Origin: Sulfopaludibacter sp963835555 | GTDB lineage: Bacteria > Acidobacteriota > Terriglobia > Bryobacterales > Bryobacteraceae | Direction: 5' to 3' | Assembly: GCA_963835555.1 (NCBI GenBank) | Contig: CAWIGC010000003.1 | Coordinates: 90,583 to 154,582, forward strand | DNA length: 64,000 bases | Shown here: piece after piece, positions 1-11,824 of the stretch | Layout: every line of letters begins with the position of its first letter | Numbering within the stretch: position 1 is the stretch's first letter | The notes under the pieces: model-generated | The model's database searches: none | What the model was told of the DNA's origin: nothing | What the model saw: only the letters and a program-made list of their open reading frames with translations | Program-made: the position numbers and the translations under genes

Positions 1-633
1 GCTGAAGGCATTCCGCCTCACAGCGTGTCCGGCACCTATATTGAAGCCCGCACCGCCGATGTCTTCACCGGACCCTGCTTCGCCAATGGCGAAGTGGAAA
101 TGGCCGGCAAAGAGGCTGTGTTCGGCTGGAAGATCAACACCGGTAAGTGGCAGGGCGTGGACCTGCAGGGCCTCTCGGTAGTGGGCGTGGTGCGCGCCGA
201 GCACACCTTGGGCAACGTGTATGAGCCCGTTAACGAGATGCGCGCCGTGCTGATTGTGGACAGCCGCGCCAACGCCGAACAGCGGGCCGCGCTGCGCAGC
301 TTCGCCGTGAAAGCCGGCGGCGACCTGTTTAAGAACATCGTGAAGGTGGACGCCGCGCCCATCGAGTTCACCATCCAGAACGACAATATCCACAGCGCCG
401 TGGCGCATCTTTCCGCCGGGTCTCTGGCGGCCATTCGCACGCGCGCCATCATGGCGGCCGATCACACCTGCGGCAACGAAGACGCCTATTATCCGCCGTT
501 GACCGAACTGGATCACGCCATGCCGGCCTATGCGCTGGAAGATGAGTTTCAAGGCAGCGGACTGGGCGAAACCTGGAAGAACGGACCGCGGCGCTCCGGC
601 TTCCTGGGAACTTTCCATCTGACCACGGATTAA
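1..633 (+). CDS. DUF1326 domain-containing protein (5' partial)
   Basis: The reading frame is open from the first base of the window, so the true start lies upstream; a GTG at 25 is the only start codon near the edge. The residues SGTYIEARTADVFTGPC match the usual beginning of a DUF1326 domain, in which a Thr/Tyr strand is followed by Asn/Asp-rich and Cys-containing segments. The domain fills the protein and no membrane segment is seen in the visible part. The missing N-terminus may hold a signal peptide. DUF1326 proteins have no established biochemical role. The gene ends 74 bp before the YciI gene on the same strand. Family call is confident, function unknown. Confidence 0.75.
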   Translation, partial: AEGIPPHSVSGTYIEARTADVFTGPCFANGEVEMAGKEAVFGWKINTGKWQGVDLQGLSVVGVVRAEHTLGNVYEPVNEMRAVLIVDSRANAEQRAALRSFAVKAGGDLFKNIVKVDAAPIEFTIQNDNIHSAVAHLSAGSLAAIRTRAIMAADHTCGNEDAYYPPLTELDHAMPAYALEDEFQGSGLGETWKNGPRRSGFLGTFHLTTD

Positions 634-707
634 CGGCGTCGATTTGCCGGACATTCGTTCGTTTATCCTGTGAGACGGCGGTTCGCGCCATCTCATAGGA
701 GACGAAT

Positions 708-1052
708 ATGGAAAGCTACTTACTTCTACTTCACGAATGCAATGAATACGCGCCTCTGAGCCCGGAGGAGATTCAGGCGATATTCGGCCGCTACCGCGCC
801 TGGAGCCAGAAGCTGCGCGATGCCGGCCGCATCCTGGGCAGCAACAAGCTGGAAGACGGCTCCGGCCGCGTGCTCCGCGGTAAGAACGGCGATCTGCGCA
901 TCACCGATGGTCCCTTCACCGAGACCAAGGATGTGCTGGGCGGCTACTTCCTGGTTTCCGCGGAGAGCTACGAAGACGCCGTGGAGCTTTGCCGCGACTG
1001 CCCGCACCTGGACTTCGGCGCTATCGAAGTCCGGCGCATCCAAAAAGTATGA
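708..1052 (+). CDS. YciI/DGPF-domain protein
   Basis: A 114-residue protein containing the hallmark DGPFTETKDVLGGYFLV segment (residues about 66-82) of the YCII-related/DGPF family, a ferredoxin-like alpha+beta fold. A purine-rich stretch (AGGAGACG) precedes the ATG. Its stop overlaps the start of the downstream sigma factor gene in an ATGA arrangement, so the two are translationally coupled. DGPF genes are commonly next to ECF sigma factors of the ECF42 type, and the pairing here fits that pattern. The molecular role of the DGPF protein in such pairs is not known; no classical anti-sigma features are present. Confidence 0.88.
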   Translation: MESYLLLLHECNEYAPLSPEEIQAIFGRYRAWSQKLRDAGRILGSNKLEDGSGRVLRGKNGDLRITDGPFTETKDVLGGYFLVSAESYEDAVELCRDCPHLDFGAIEVRRIQKV

Positions 1053-2257
1053 ACGACCTGGTCGACCATCTGTTCCGCCGTCAGGCGGGTCTGCTGGTTT
1101 CGACCCTCACCCGCGTCCTGGGCCCGCGCCATCTTTCGCTGGCGGAAGACGTGGTCCAGGAAGCGCTGGTCAAGGCCCTGCAGCAGTGGCCGCACAGCGG
1201 TGTGCCGGCCAGCCCTTCGGCGTGGCTCATCCAGGTGGCGCGCAACCGCGCCCTGGATATACTGCGCCGGCAATCATCGTTTGCCGCCAAGGAAAGGGAG
1301 ATCGCGCGCGCCATTTCGCGGCCGCCTTCGCCCGCCGAGGAGGTGGACGACCAGCTTGCGATGATGTTCCTCTGCTGCCACCCCCGGATTCCGCGCGATG
1401 CCCGCGTGGCGCTGACCCTCAAGACTGTAGGGGGCTTCGGGACCGGCGAAATCGCGCGCGCTTTTCTCATTCAGGAGACCGCCGCGGCGCAGCGCATCGT
1501 CCGCGCCAAGCGGCTGATTCGCGAACTCGACCTGACCTTCGAACTGGAGGGGTTGCCGCGGGAACGCCTGGATTCGGTGCTGGAAACGCTGTACCTCATG
1601 TTCAACGAAGGCTACAGCGGCGCGGGCGAATTCGCCGAGGAGGCCATCCGCCTGGCGCGGCTGCTGGCAGGTCACGCCACTACCCGCGTACCGCACGTAA
1701 ACGCCCTGCTGGCCCTCTTCCTCCTGCAATCCGCCCGCGGACCGGCACGCCTCGATGCGCAGGGCGACCTGCTGTTGCTGGCCGGTCAGGACCGGTCGCT
1801 GTGGAACCGCGAACGTATCTTCGAAGGGCTGCGCCATCTGGATCGCTCGGCCGCCGGCGAGCGGCTGACCCCCTGGCACCTGGAGGCCGGGATTGCCGCC
1901 GCTCACGCCACCGCGCCTGATTTCGAATCCACCGACTGGGACTACATCGCCGGCCAGTACGATCAGCTCTATGCGCTCAATCCATCGCCGGTGATCGCCC
2001 TGAATCGCGCGGTGGCGCTGTCGCGATGCCAGGGCGCCGAAGCCGGACTGCGTGCCGCTCAGGCGATCGAACACCACCCCGCCTTGCAACGCTATTATCT
2101 TCTCCCGGCCACCATGGGCCGCCTCTGGCAGGAACTCGGCGATACGGAAAAGGCGGCGGTTTACCTGAAAAAGGCGCTCACCTGCGAATGTTCCGCGCCG
2201 GAGCGCCGGTTCCTGGAGCGGCAATTGACCGGACTGAGCGCTACTTCCGTCCGCTGA
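1049..2257 (+). CDS. ECF-family RNA polymerase sigma factor with C-terminal extension (ECF42-like)
   Basis: A 402-residue sigma factor starting at the ATG that overlaps the preceding stop. Residues 1-90 form sigma region 2 (AEDVVQEALVKAL, then WLIQVARNRALDILRR). Region 4 follows around residues 120-175 (ALTLKTVGGFGTGEIARAFL). The remaining 220 residues are a long helical extension with TPR-like repeats, including ALNRAVALSRCQGAEAGL. This long tail and the adjacent DGPF gene are typical of ECF42 sigma factors, which lack a conventional anti-sigma factor. The gene is longer at the 5' end in the raw frame, but the overlap with the YciI gene favours 1049. Its last 17 bp overlap the convergent gene. 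Confidence 0.9.
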   Translation: MNDLVDHLFRRQAGLLVSTLTRVLGPRHLSLAEDVVQEALVKALQQWPHSGVPASPSAWLIQVARNRALDILRRQSSFAAKEREIARAISRPPSPAEEVDDQLAMMFLCCHPRIPRDARVALTLKTVGGFGTGEIARAFLIQETAAAQRIVRAKRLIRELDLTFELEGLPRERLDSVLETLYLMFNEGYSGAGEFAEEAIRLARLLAGHATTRVPHVNALLALFLLQSARGPARLDAQGDLLLLAGQDRSLWNRERIFEGLRHLDRSAAGERLTPWHLEAGIAAAHATAPDFESTDWDYIAGQYDQLYALNPSPVIALNRAVALSRCQGAEAGLRAAQAIEHHPALQRYYLLPATMGRLWQELGDTEKAAVYLKKALTCECSAPERRFLERQLTGLSATSVR

Positions 2258-3911
2258 CCGCGGCCGGGATGGCAGGCAGCGAAAACGACTTCTTGTCATT
2301 GGCCATCAGACGGACCGTTTCCGCCCTGGCGATATATTTGGCCAGAAATTCCGGATTCTGAAACTGGTTCGGTTCCAGTTCTTCCCAGGCCAGCAGTTTG
2401 TAATCTCCGGGCGGCAGATTCGTAAAATCGAATGCCCCCTTCTGATCGCTCACGGCGTTGTGGAACTGCGAGATTCGCCGCGAGTCCGGCACCAGCACCA
2501 CACTCACACCGGCCATGGCGTTGCCGTCTTCACCGGTAACAGTGCCCTTCACTTCAGCACCCTCGGTGCTGAGGGTAATCTGAATTGGCCCCACCGCGCC
2601 GGCCGAAAGATCGATGCCGCCGTCATCCACTTCGTGGTCCCCATACTTCACGCTCTTGATGTAAAGCTGCGCGGACCCGTCGTCGGTGCGCACTTCGTAG
2701 CGCGCCGGAGACACGCCCTTGAAAGTGAACTTGCCGGATTCGTCCGCCGAGGCTTTCGGCGGGTTCAGCAGGATGAAATCCACCGGAGCCAGCCGGGCGC
2801 CCAGTTGCTTCAAATCGATTCTGTCGCTGCCCTTCCCTTCCAGCGCGAGGCTGCCCGAAAGATCGATCGGCGCCATGGTCTGCATGATCAGGCCGCTGAG
2901 GTGGCGATCCTTCACCTGCACCGGCATTTGCGCGCCCATGGGCGAGAGGAAATCCTGCGTGGCGCTGAGCATATATTCGCCCGGCGGCACGCCGCGAAAC
3001 TCGAAGCTGCCGTCGGGATTCAGTTGCGCGCGGTTGGCGGAGAGCATCCCCAGGATGCCGGAGCCTTTCGGGGTGAGCACCACCAGGGTCATCTTGCCCT
3101 GCGTGGGCGCGTTGTCCCAGCGGCCTTTCACGCGGAAGGAATCTACCTTCACCAGGTGGATATCGATCCGGCCTACTTCGCCGCCGACTCCGACTTCCAC
3201 GGGCGACGCGGTCTCCTGGTCGGCAACGCTGGGATAGTAGGTGGTAATGTAGGCCGGCTCCGGTTTGTCCTCGGCGGGCTTGGCGGCGGCGCCGGTCATG
3301 CTGCCGGTGAGATTGTTCACCAGGTTCGACGCCATCACGATGTACTTGCCAGCCTTCAGGTTTGCAACACGGTATTCGCCCTGATCGTTGGTCATGCCCT
3401 GTCCCGCCGGCGCCCACATCTTCCTGCCTTTTTCATAGGCTGCAATCATAGGCATCACCATGGCATTCTGGATGGGCTCGCCGTCGGCATCGAGTACTTT
3501 GCCGGTGATCACGGCGTTGGGTAAAAGCTTCCAGTTCAAGCCCTTCATCTGCTGCCCCGCGGACAGATTCAGCGGCGTCCCCGCCATGGAGTTGCCGCGC
3601 GCCCCGTAAGCGCCGGGGGCGAAGCCGTTCTTCTGCGCTACCAGGGTGTAGCGCCCGGGTTCCAGGTTGTCGAACGAGAACGCGCCCTTCTCATCGGTCT
3701 CCGCGGTCGTGTTCTTGCCGCGTCTGGAGAGGATCACGCTGACCTTCTTCACGGGTTCTCCGGTGATCGCGTGGGAAATCTTGCCTTCGAGCGAAGCTTT
3801 GTTGTTGTCTTTGGCCTTCTCCTTATCGGCGTCGGAGGTTTGGAATGCAGCCAGCGCCAGCACTCCGCTCAGCAGGCACACTGCCAGATTGATCGGCGTA
3901 TGGAGTCGCAT
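2241..3911 (-). CDS. Secreted carboxypeptidase-regulatory-like repeat protein
   Basis: A 556-residue protein with an N-terminal signal peptide (hydrophobic core LAVCLLSGVLALAAF) followed by a Lys/Asp-rich linker. Several beta-sandwich repeats of the carboxypeptidase regulatory-like type are visible, each with a pattern like GKISHAITGEPVKKVSV ... FSFDNLEPGRYTL. Others start near residues 130, 285 and 455 (GTVTGEDGNAMAGVSVVL). No catalytic residues of a peptidase are present. Such proteins are abundant in Acidobacteriota and are presumed to be envelope-associated or extracellular. The 3' end overlaps the sigma factor gene by 17 bp in a tail-to-tail arrangement. Specific function unknown. Confidence 0.85.
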   Translation of the reverse strand: MRLHTPINLAVCLLSGVLALAAFQTSDADKEKAKDNNKASLEGKISHAITGEPVKKVSVILSRRGKNTTAETDEKGAFSFDNLEPGRYTLVAQKNGFAPGAYGARGNSMAGTPLNLSAGQQMKGLNWKLLPNAVITGKVLDADGEPIQNAMVMPMIAAYEKGRKMWAPAGQGMTNDQGEYRVANLKAGKYIVMASNLVNNLTGSMTGAAAKPAEDKPEPAYITTYYPSVADQETASPVEVGVGGEVGRIDIHLVKVDSFRVKGRWDNAPTQGKMTLVVLTPKGSGILGMLSANRAQLNPDGSFEFRGVPPGEYMLSATQDFLSPMGAQMPVQVKDRHLSGLIMQTMAPIDLSGSLALEGKGSDRIDLKQLGARLAPVDFILLNPPKASADESGKFTFKGVSPARYEVRTDDGSAQLYIKSVKYGDHEVDDGGIDLSAGAVGPIQITLSTEGAEVKGTVTGEDGNAMAGVSVVLVPDSRRISQFHNAVSDQKGAFDFTNLPPGDYKLLAWEELEPNQFQNPEFLAKYIARAETVRLMANDKKSFSLPAIPAAVSGRK

Positions 3912-3965
3912 GATACCACCCCGGTCTACAGTTTCAGACCTGAATGTATTATTACGCGTTTCAGG

Positions 3966-4526
3966 TTAAACGGCACTCAGCCTGCGGCGCCGGCCCCAGG
4001 CCGCCCCGGCCAGAACGAGTATCTGCGGCGCGGCGTCGCTCAGAAAGGCGATGCTCCCGGGAACAACCATCATGGAAACGCACGCGAACGCCGCGGCCGC
4101 AATCGCATACGCCAGGCATGCCGCCGCCTCGCGACCGGGCGCCCAGCGAGCCAGCATGCGGCCGGTCGCCAGCGGGGTAACCAACACCGGCGCGAGGAAC
4201 CAGATTCGCCACACCATGGCGCCCAGTTGAGGAGCATGTCCGCTCGGGAACGCGGCAACGAAAAACGCGACTCCGCTGAGGCCGGCAAAGAGCAGGTCGA
4301 GCACAACATAGACGGCCAGGCCCAGAATTGCGAGGCCGGCGATGCGCGCCGGGTTGTCCGAGACATCGCGCCAAAGCAGCGAGGCTGCCGTCTGTAAGAC
4401 GCCGGACCAGAACCAGGCCGTGCCGCGAGTTCCCGCCTCTTCGGCGAGATCGCCGGCGGTTGAGGCGGCGCGGTCCCGGCTGGTAACCAGTGAGAGTGTC
4501 CATTCCGCGAGGGATATGTTATGCAT
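3966..4526 (-). CDS. Hypothetical integral membrane protein downstream of padR
   Basis: A 186-residue protein. After a polar N-terminus of about 35 residues it has about four or five hydrophobic segments, for example IAGLAILGLAVYVVLDLLFAG and LAYAIAAAAFACVSMMVV. It ends in a basic tail, WGRRRRLSAV. The start codon overlaps the stop of the padR gene (…TATGCATAA…), so the two are one transcription unit. Small membrane proteins directly after PadR regulators are common in Acidobacteriota and are probably part of the response the regulator controls. No enzymatic motif was found. Confidence 0.75.
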   Translation of the reverse strand: MHNISLAEWTLSLVTSRDRAASTAGDLAEEAGTRGTAWFWSGVLQTAASLLWRDVSDNPARIAGLAILGLAVYVVLDLLFAGLSGVAFFVAAFPSGHAPQLGAMVWRIWFLAPVLVTPLATGRMLARWAPGREAAACLAYAIAAAAFACVSMMVVPGSIAFLSDAAPQILVLAGAAWGRRRRLSAV

Positions 4527-4843
4527 AGCTGAGTCCCGGGAGTTCGCAACCCTTCAGTAACCGGCGGTACGATTGTTGCGCGCGCGTGATCTCGCGCAGG
4601 CCTTTCGCGCTGACCGTGAAGTAGCGCTTGGCCCGTCCGCCGCGCTGCGGAGTCGGATCGCCCAGTCGCGAAGAGAGCAACCCTTTGTCCTCCAGCCGGT
4701 CCAGCGTGGTATAAAGCGCGCCCGGAGCCGGACGGCGGCGCGGTACATGCGGTGATTTCCGCGCTAATCGTCACACCATAAGCGTGTTCGCCCAAGCGCA
4801 GAATCGCCAGCAGTACCACCTGCTCGAACTCTCCTAAGCGAAT
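4519..4843 (-). pseudogene. PadR-family transcriptional regulator, frameshifted
   Basis: The N-terminal winged-helix half (LGEFEQVVLLAILRLGEHAY) and the second half (ALYTTLDRLEDKGLL, then GGRAKRYFTVSAKGL) lie in two frames separated by one extra base, near 4735-4745. Joined, they give a compact PadR protein of about 105 residues, which is normal. There is also no ATG or GTG in frame before LGEFEQ; an ATT at 4843 is the only near-start after an upstream stop, which hints at another indel. PadR proteins are dimeric repressors, often of efflux or permease genes. Its stop overlaps the membrane protein gene. Confidence 0.8.
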
Positions 4844-6279
4844 GGGCCGCGCGCATTTCTACTACAGAATAGAGGAAAATGCCCGGGCCGTCAAGAGTAG
4901 TCGCTATTGCCCGCTCGAACTTCACCGTGGCGTCCATAGCCGGCAGCGCTTTCAGCGATTCCAGCAGGTACGGCAGGCCCTCGGACCCGAGCGTCGAGAT
5001 GCCGTCGCTCAGGTGAAAGTGCAGATGCGGCTCGGTGCTGTTGCCGGAGTTCCCCACCAGGGCCAGAACCTGTCCGCGCTTCACTTTATCGCCGGTGTGG
5101 ACCCGCAGTTTGCCCGGCTGCAGGTGACCATAGAAGGCGTAGCGGCCGCCGCCCAGGTCCAGGACAATGTGATTGCCGCCCACGGTTTCGAGCGTGATCG
5201 GCACGGCGCGCGAGGTGAGGCCGGGCACGTTTTCGGGAATGCCGTCCTTCACGTCCACCACCGTGCCATCGGCCACGGCCAGCACCTCGCTGCCATAAGC
5301 GTGATAGCTTTTGTTGTCCTTGGGATCGCCCGTGTACGACTTGCCGTCTGCACCGAGGCGCAGCCAGTCGATGGCAAAACGCTGCACGATGTGATACCGG
5401 CCTTCTACCGGAAGCAATGCCCGCCGGTGGCCCGAGATATTGGAAGGGCCGTTCGCCGCCATCCACTGGTCCCCATGCAGGGGCGGGCCCAGGGTCAGCA
5501 GTTTCGCTTTCGAGACAACCGCCGCGCCGCCCTCGGTAGTGAGGTCCTCTACGGCGACGCGGTGCCGCAGTTCCGCGGGCACCGGCGCTCCCGGATCGAG
5601 AGTCACATCCAGGAATGCCGCCGCGTGCACACCGCTCGGCAGGTACCGCTTATCCGCGGCCGCGCTCACATCCACGCGGTAGAGCAAGGCGTTGAGCTCC
5701 TGGCCTTCGTAACCGGCCAGCACTTTGCCGTCCCCCAAAATTTCGACGCGTTTCAAATCGATGGCGCTGCCGCCGCCGTTGATGATGTGCAGCTCGTACA
5801 TCAGGTGGGTTTTCCCGCCCAGCAGGACGGGCGTGGGCGGTGTGGGCACATACAAGTCCACGGGAATGCCGAAGGGCGTCATCTGGGCGGTGGTTAAATG
5901 CGGCCGTTCCGGAGGTTTCGCGGGCGCCGCATTCAGGCCTCGCGAAAATTCCAGCGGCAGCGGCACGCCCTGTGTCCAGGTGCCGGTGATCTTGTCGCCG
6001 GCAATGGTCCCTTCGTAATGCGCTTGCGCCGCCTTGATTTCGAACCGCACCTGGTCGCCCCTCAGGTCAATCTACGTCGAACGGCAGCACAGCGCCCTGG
6101 TCCAGGCTGTTCAGCTTGCCGGTGTACAAGCCGTCCGGAGCCTTTTCGATATTCAGCGACAGGCGCAGTCTGGCGCTACCGGCGAAGAGCGTGCCGCTCC
6201 AGTCGCCTTCGAGTTTCGGCTGGCCCTGGGTCAACGCTGCCAGCGCCCCGAATAGAAGTAGAATTCCTGTGCGCAACAT
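4764..6279 (-). pseudogene. M23-family metallopeptidase (secreted), frameshifted
   Basis: The first part (6279-6073) encodes a signal peptide, MLRTGILLLFGALAALTQG, and the start of a small beta domain. The rest, in a second frame reached by one extra base near 6070, holds a middle region and a C-terminal LytM/peptidase M23 domain. The zinc site is visible: YHAYGSEVLAVADGTVV (first His and Asp region) and HLHFHL (HxH). M23 enzymes cut peptide bridges in peptidoglycan or act as envelope scaffolds. The last 40 or so residues of the reading frame run into the padR gene, so the true stop may be earlier and masked by another indel. Confidence 0.8.
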
Positions 6280-6367
6280 ACTCAGATAGACTAACACCGC
6301 GGCAGTTTCTTACAGACGGCGGCCCGCCTGCCGTTGCGCCGGAGCAGCGTCCGCGATTTAATAGGTC

Positions 6368-7477
6368 TTGCGACTCTGGCGAACATCTTTCCTCGTTGCG
6401 GCCTGCCTGCTGGCAGCGCTGCCCGGCCGGGCGGTCGAATATCTGGTCTACGCCGGCACCTATACCAATCGCGGCGGCAAGGGAATCTACCTGTACCGCT
6501 TCCAAACGGCGACCGGGAAACTGACGCCGGAAGGGCCGGTGGCGGAGACCGTCAACCCCACCTTTTTGGTGCTGAATCCCAATCACCGGGTTATCTATGC
6601 GGTAAACGAGAATGCCGACCAGGCGCCGGGAACGGTGAGCGCCTTCGGCATCAATCCCAAGAACGGCAAGCTGGTGTTGCTCAATCGCGCCTCGTCCCGG
6701 GGCGGCGGCCCGCGCCACATGGCCATCGACAGCACCGGCAAGTGGCTGGCAGTAGCTAACGGCGTGGGCGGCAGTATCGCGGTGTTGCCGGTTGAACCCG
6801 ACGGCAGGATCGGCGAGGCGGTTGCCTACGAGAAGCAGCCTGAGAAATCGCAGCCGACCGGCGTTGCGTTCTCGCCCGACAACCGCTACCTGCTGGTGGC
6901 GGACCAGGGCCTGGATCGCATTCTGGTGTACCGCTTCGATTCCGTGAAGGGCGCGCTGACCGCCGGCGACCCTGCCTTCAAGGAAGCCAAACCGGAATCC
7001 GGCCCCCGGCACCTGGCATTCCACCCCGCCGGCAAGGCGCTGTACGTAGTCAATGAAAAGACATCCAGCGTGACCGCCTACCATTGGGGCGCGGACACCG
7101 GCGCGCTGGACGAATTCCAGAACGTGCTCACCTGGCCGATGGGATTCAATGGCACCAGCACCGCGCTGGAACTTGCAGTGAATCGCGCGGGAACCTTCCT
7201 GTACGTATCCAACCGGGGGCTGGACGGGTTCGCACAGTTCGCCGTCGATCCCGAGAAGTTCACGCTGACCGCCATGGATTATCCGCCTGCCATGGGGCAT
7301 AATCCGCGCGAATTTGCGCTCGATCCGAGCGGCCGGTTTCTGTTCGTGGCCAACCAGGATTCCGGCAACATCGCGGTGTTTCGCCTGCACCCGCGGACCG
7401 GACAACTGCAACCCACCGCGGCGGTTGGCCTGCACGTGCCGAGCCTGGCCTGCGTCCTGTTCGTGCCCGAAAGGTGA
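6368..7477 (+). CDS. Lactonase family protein (6-phosphogluconolactonase-like beta-propeller), secreted
   Basis: A 369-residue protein with a signal peptide (MRLWRTSFLVAACLLAALPG) and a seven-bladed beta-propeller of the cytosolic-Pgl/YbhE type. Typical blade motifs are VYAGTYTNRGGKGIYLYRF near the N-terminus, then GGGPRHMAID, PTGVAFSPDNRYLLVAD, GPRHLAFHP and NPREFALDPSGRFLFVANQ. The signal peptide places it outside the cytoplasm, so it is unlikely to be the pentose-phosphate enzyme; related secreted proteins are annotated as lactonases without tested substrates. It faces the aminotransferase gene tail to tail with 4 bp between. Confidence 0.88.
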   Translation: MRLWRTSFLVAACLLAALPGRAVEYLVYAGTYTNRGGKGIYLYRFQTATGKLTPEGPVAETVNPTFLVLNPNHRVIYAVNENADQAPGTVSAFGINPKNGKLVLLNRASSRGGGPRHMAIDSTGKWLAVANGVGGSIAVLPVEPDGRIGEAVAYEKQPEKSQPTGVAFSPDNRYLLVADQGLDRILVYRFDSVKGALTAGDPAFKEAKPESGPRHLAFHPAGKALYVVNEKTSSVTAYHWGADTGALDEFQNVLTWPMGFNGTSTALELAVNRAGTFLYVSNRGLDGFAQFAVDPEKFTLTAMDYPPAMGHNPREFALDPSGRFLFVANQDSGNIAVFRLHPRTGQLQPTAAVGLHVPSLACVLFVPER

Positions 7478-7481
7478 CCGG

Positions 7482-8626
7482 CTACCGCATCAGATTCCGG
7501 ATCTCCCGCACCGTGCTTTCCAGTTCCTCATCGGTGGTATAGAAGTGCGGAGCCACGCGGATGCCGGCCTTGGGACGATAATCCACCAGCACTTCGCGGC
7601 GAACCAGTTCGGCGGTAATCTCCTTGCCGTTCGGCACGTCGAAGGTGACCACGCCGCCGCGCCGCTCGGGATTGCGGCAGGTGTGCACTGCGATACCCGC
7701 CTCGTCAGCCAATTCCAGCAGGCGGGCAGTCTGGCGCATGGACTTCGCGCGGATCGCCGGCACGCCGATTTCGTTGACGATTTCGTACCCCGAGCGCGCC
7801 GCATACAGCGCCGGAACGTTGGGAGTGCCGTTGAGGAATCGGTAAGCGTCCGCCGCATAGCGAATGGGGCCGCCTTCGAATGCGAACGGTTGCTCGTGCG
7901 CCATCCAGCCGGTAGCCGCCGGCTCGAGCCGGTGCCACAAGTCGCGGCGAACGTAGAGATAGCCCGCTCCCGGTCCGCCGCACAGCCATTTCACCGAGCC
8001 GCCGGTGGCGAAGTCAAGCTCCAGCTCGCGTACGTTCACCGGCACCGTGCCGGCCGATTGGTACAGGTCCGCGATCACCATCGCGCCTACGGCATGGGCG
8101 CGCTTCACAATGGCTTCCAGGTCCTGAAGGTAAGAACTACGAAATGCCACGTGCGAGACCGAGACTAACTGGGTTTCCTCGTCGATGGCATCCAGCAGCA
8201 GTTCCACCGGCAAGGTGAATCCATCGGGTGAGGGCACCGTCACCACGCGAGCGCCTAAGCGCGACAGCCCGTGATAAACATAGTCATTGGAAGGAAAGTT
8301 CAGCCCGTCGGTGATCAGCTTATTGCGGCGACCAGTCCACGTGAGGCACGAGGTCACCAGCGCCTGGCACGCCGAAACGTTCTGGTGCATCACCACTTCG
8401 CCTTCGCCCGCGCCGATGATCCGCCCGATCAGGTTGCCCACGGTCACGGGCATCTCCCACCAGCCCTCTTCCCAGGCGCGAACGCCGCGCGATGCCCACG
8501 TGTCCGTGAACTCGCGCATGCGCACTGCGGCGCGCTCCGGCATGGCGCCCAGAGAGTGGCTGATCATGTAGGTAGTGTGGCCCAGGATGGGAAATTCCCT
8601 GCGCCATGCGAGCAGCGGATCCATGT

Positions 8627-8630
<4 letters not shown>
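7482..8630 (-). CDS. Class V aminotransferase (kynureninase-like PLP enzyme)
   Basis: A 382-residue fold-type I PLP enzyme. The PLP lysine is in FATGGSVKWLCGGPGAGYLY (around residue 205), preceded by the PLP-binding Asp in IADLYQSAGTVP. The spacing and the GGPGAGYLYVR segment resemble kynureninases and related class V aminotransferases/desulfurases, but kynureninase-specific neighbours are absent. Its ATG overlaps the aconitase stop (ATGA), so it is co-translated with acnA. A role in tryptophan or amino-acid catabolism is possible; the substrate cannot be read from sequence. Confidence 0.82.
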
Positions 8631-11275
<2,645 letters not shown>

Positions 11276-11302
11276 CTCTTCGATTGTGGCATAAGAAGGA
11301 TG

Positions 11303-11803
11303 CTACTGCCGCAATTCGATGGTGACGCTCTTGCGGTCGGCGGCATTGCCCAGAAAATACCCGGCGGTGGTCACCGCGATGGGAATGCAGACGAAGGCGG
11401 CAGTCGCCGCGCCCTGATTCTGGTTGTCGAAGAGGCCGCCCTGAATCCCGATGGCGGCGCCGATTCCTCCGGCGAGTCCGGCTACGACACCCAAGGTGGT
11501 TCCGATCACGCGGAACTTGACGCCCTTGGTTTTCAGTTCGATGGTGCGCAGGGTGGCCCGCGGCACACGCAGGGAGCCCTTGGGATACGCGGCGCGGTCC
11601 GTCGTCTTCGTGACGCGCATCACCAGGGCGTCTGCTTCCACCGCGGTAGCCTTGCCGGTAACAGCGGCGCCTCCCGGCATGATCACCATCAGGGTCTTGC
11701 CGGTAATACTGGGAAGTTCCTCCCACGTGAGCTGGCGAGGCGGCTCGGCCGCAATGCATGACAGCAGCGGAACCAGGAGCAACCAGAACCTTCGATTCGG
11801 CAT
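11303..11803 (-). CDS. Putative lipoprotein with glycine-zipper segment
   Basis: A 166-residue protein with a signal sequence ending in a lipobox-like LLSC, so it may be an outer-membrane or periplasmic lipoprotein. Residues about 25-100 form a small beta-rich domain (TGKTLMVIMPGG, then LRVPRATLRTIEL). Next come a Gly-rich hydrophobic stretch, LGVVAGLAGGIGAAIG, and a second one, IPIAVTTAGYFLGNA. Similar small proteins are frequent in Acidobacteriota, without known function. It sits 27 bp before acnA in the direction of transcription with no obvious terminator between them, so it could be co-transcribed. Confidence 0.7.
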   Translation of the reverse strand: MPNRRFWLLLVPLLSCIAAEPPRQLTWEELPSITGKTLMVIMPGGAAVTGKATAVEADALVMRVTKTTDRAAYPKGSLRVPRATLRTIELKTKGVKFRVIGTTLGVVAGLAGGIGAAIGIQGGLFDNQNQGAATAAFVCIPIAVTTAGYFLGNAADRKSVTIELRQ

Positions 11804-11824
11804 GGCAGTCCTCCGGGCATCATG

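Noticed and set aside
820..1920. A 366-codon plus-strand frame across the YciI and sigma factor genes
   Set aside because: Shadow in a third frame; Pro/Arg/Gly-rich with no domain, while both real genes have clear family motifs.
6067..6069. TGA in the M23 peptidase as selenocysteine
   Set aside because: The downstream peptidase text is in another frame, reached by one extra base; no Cys is expected there.
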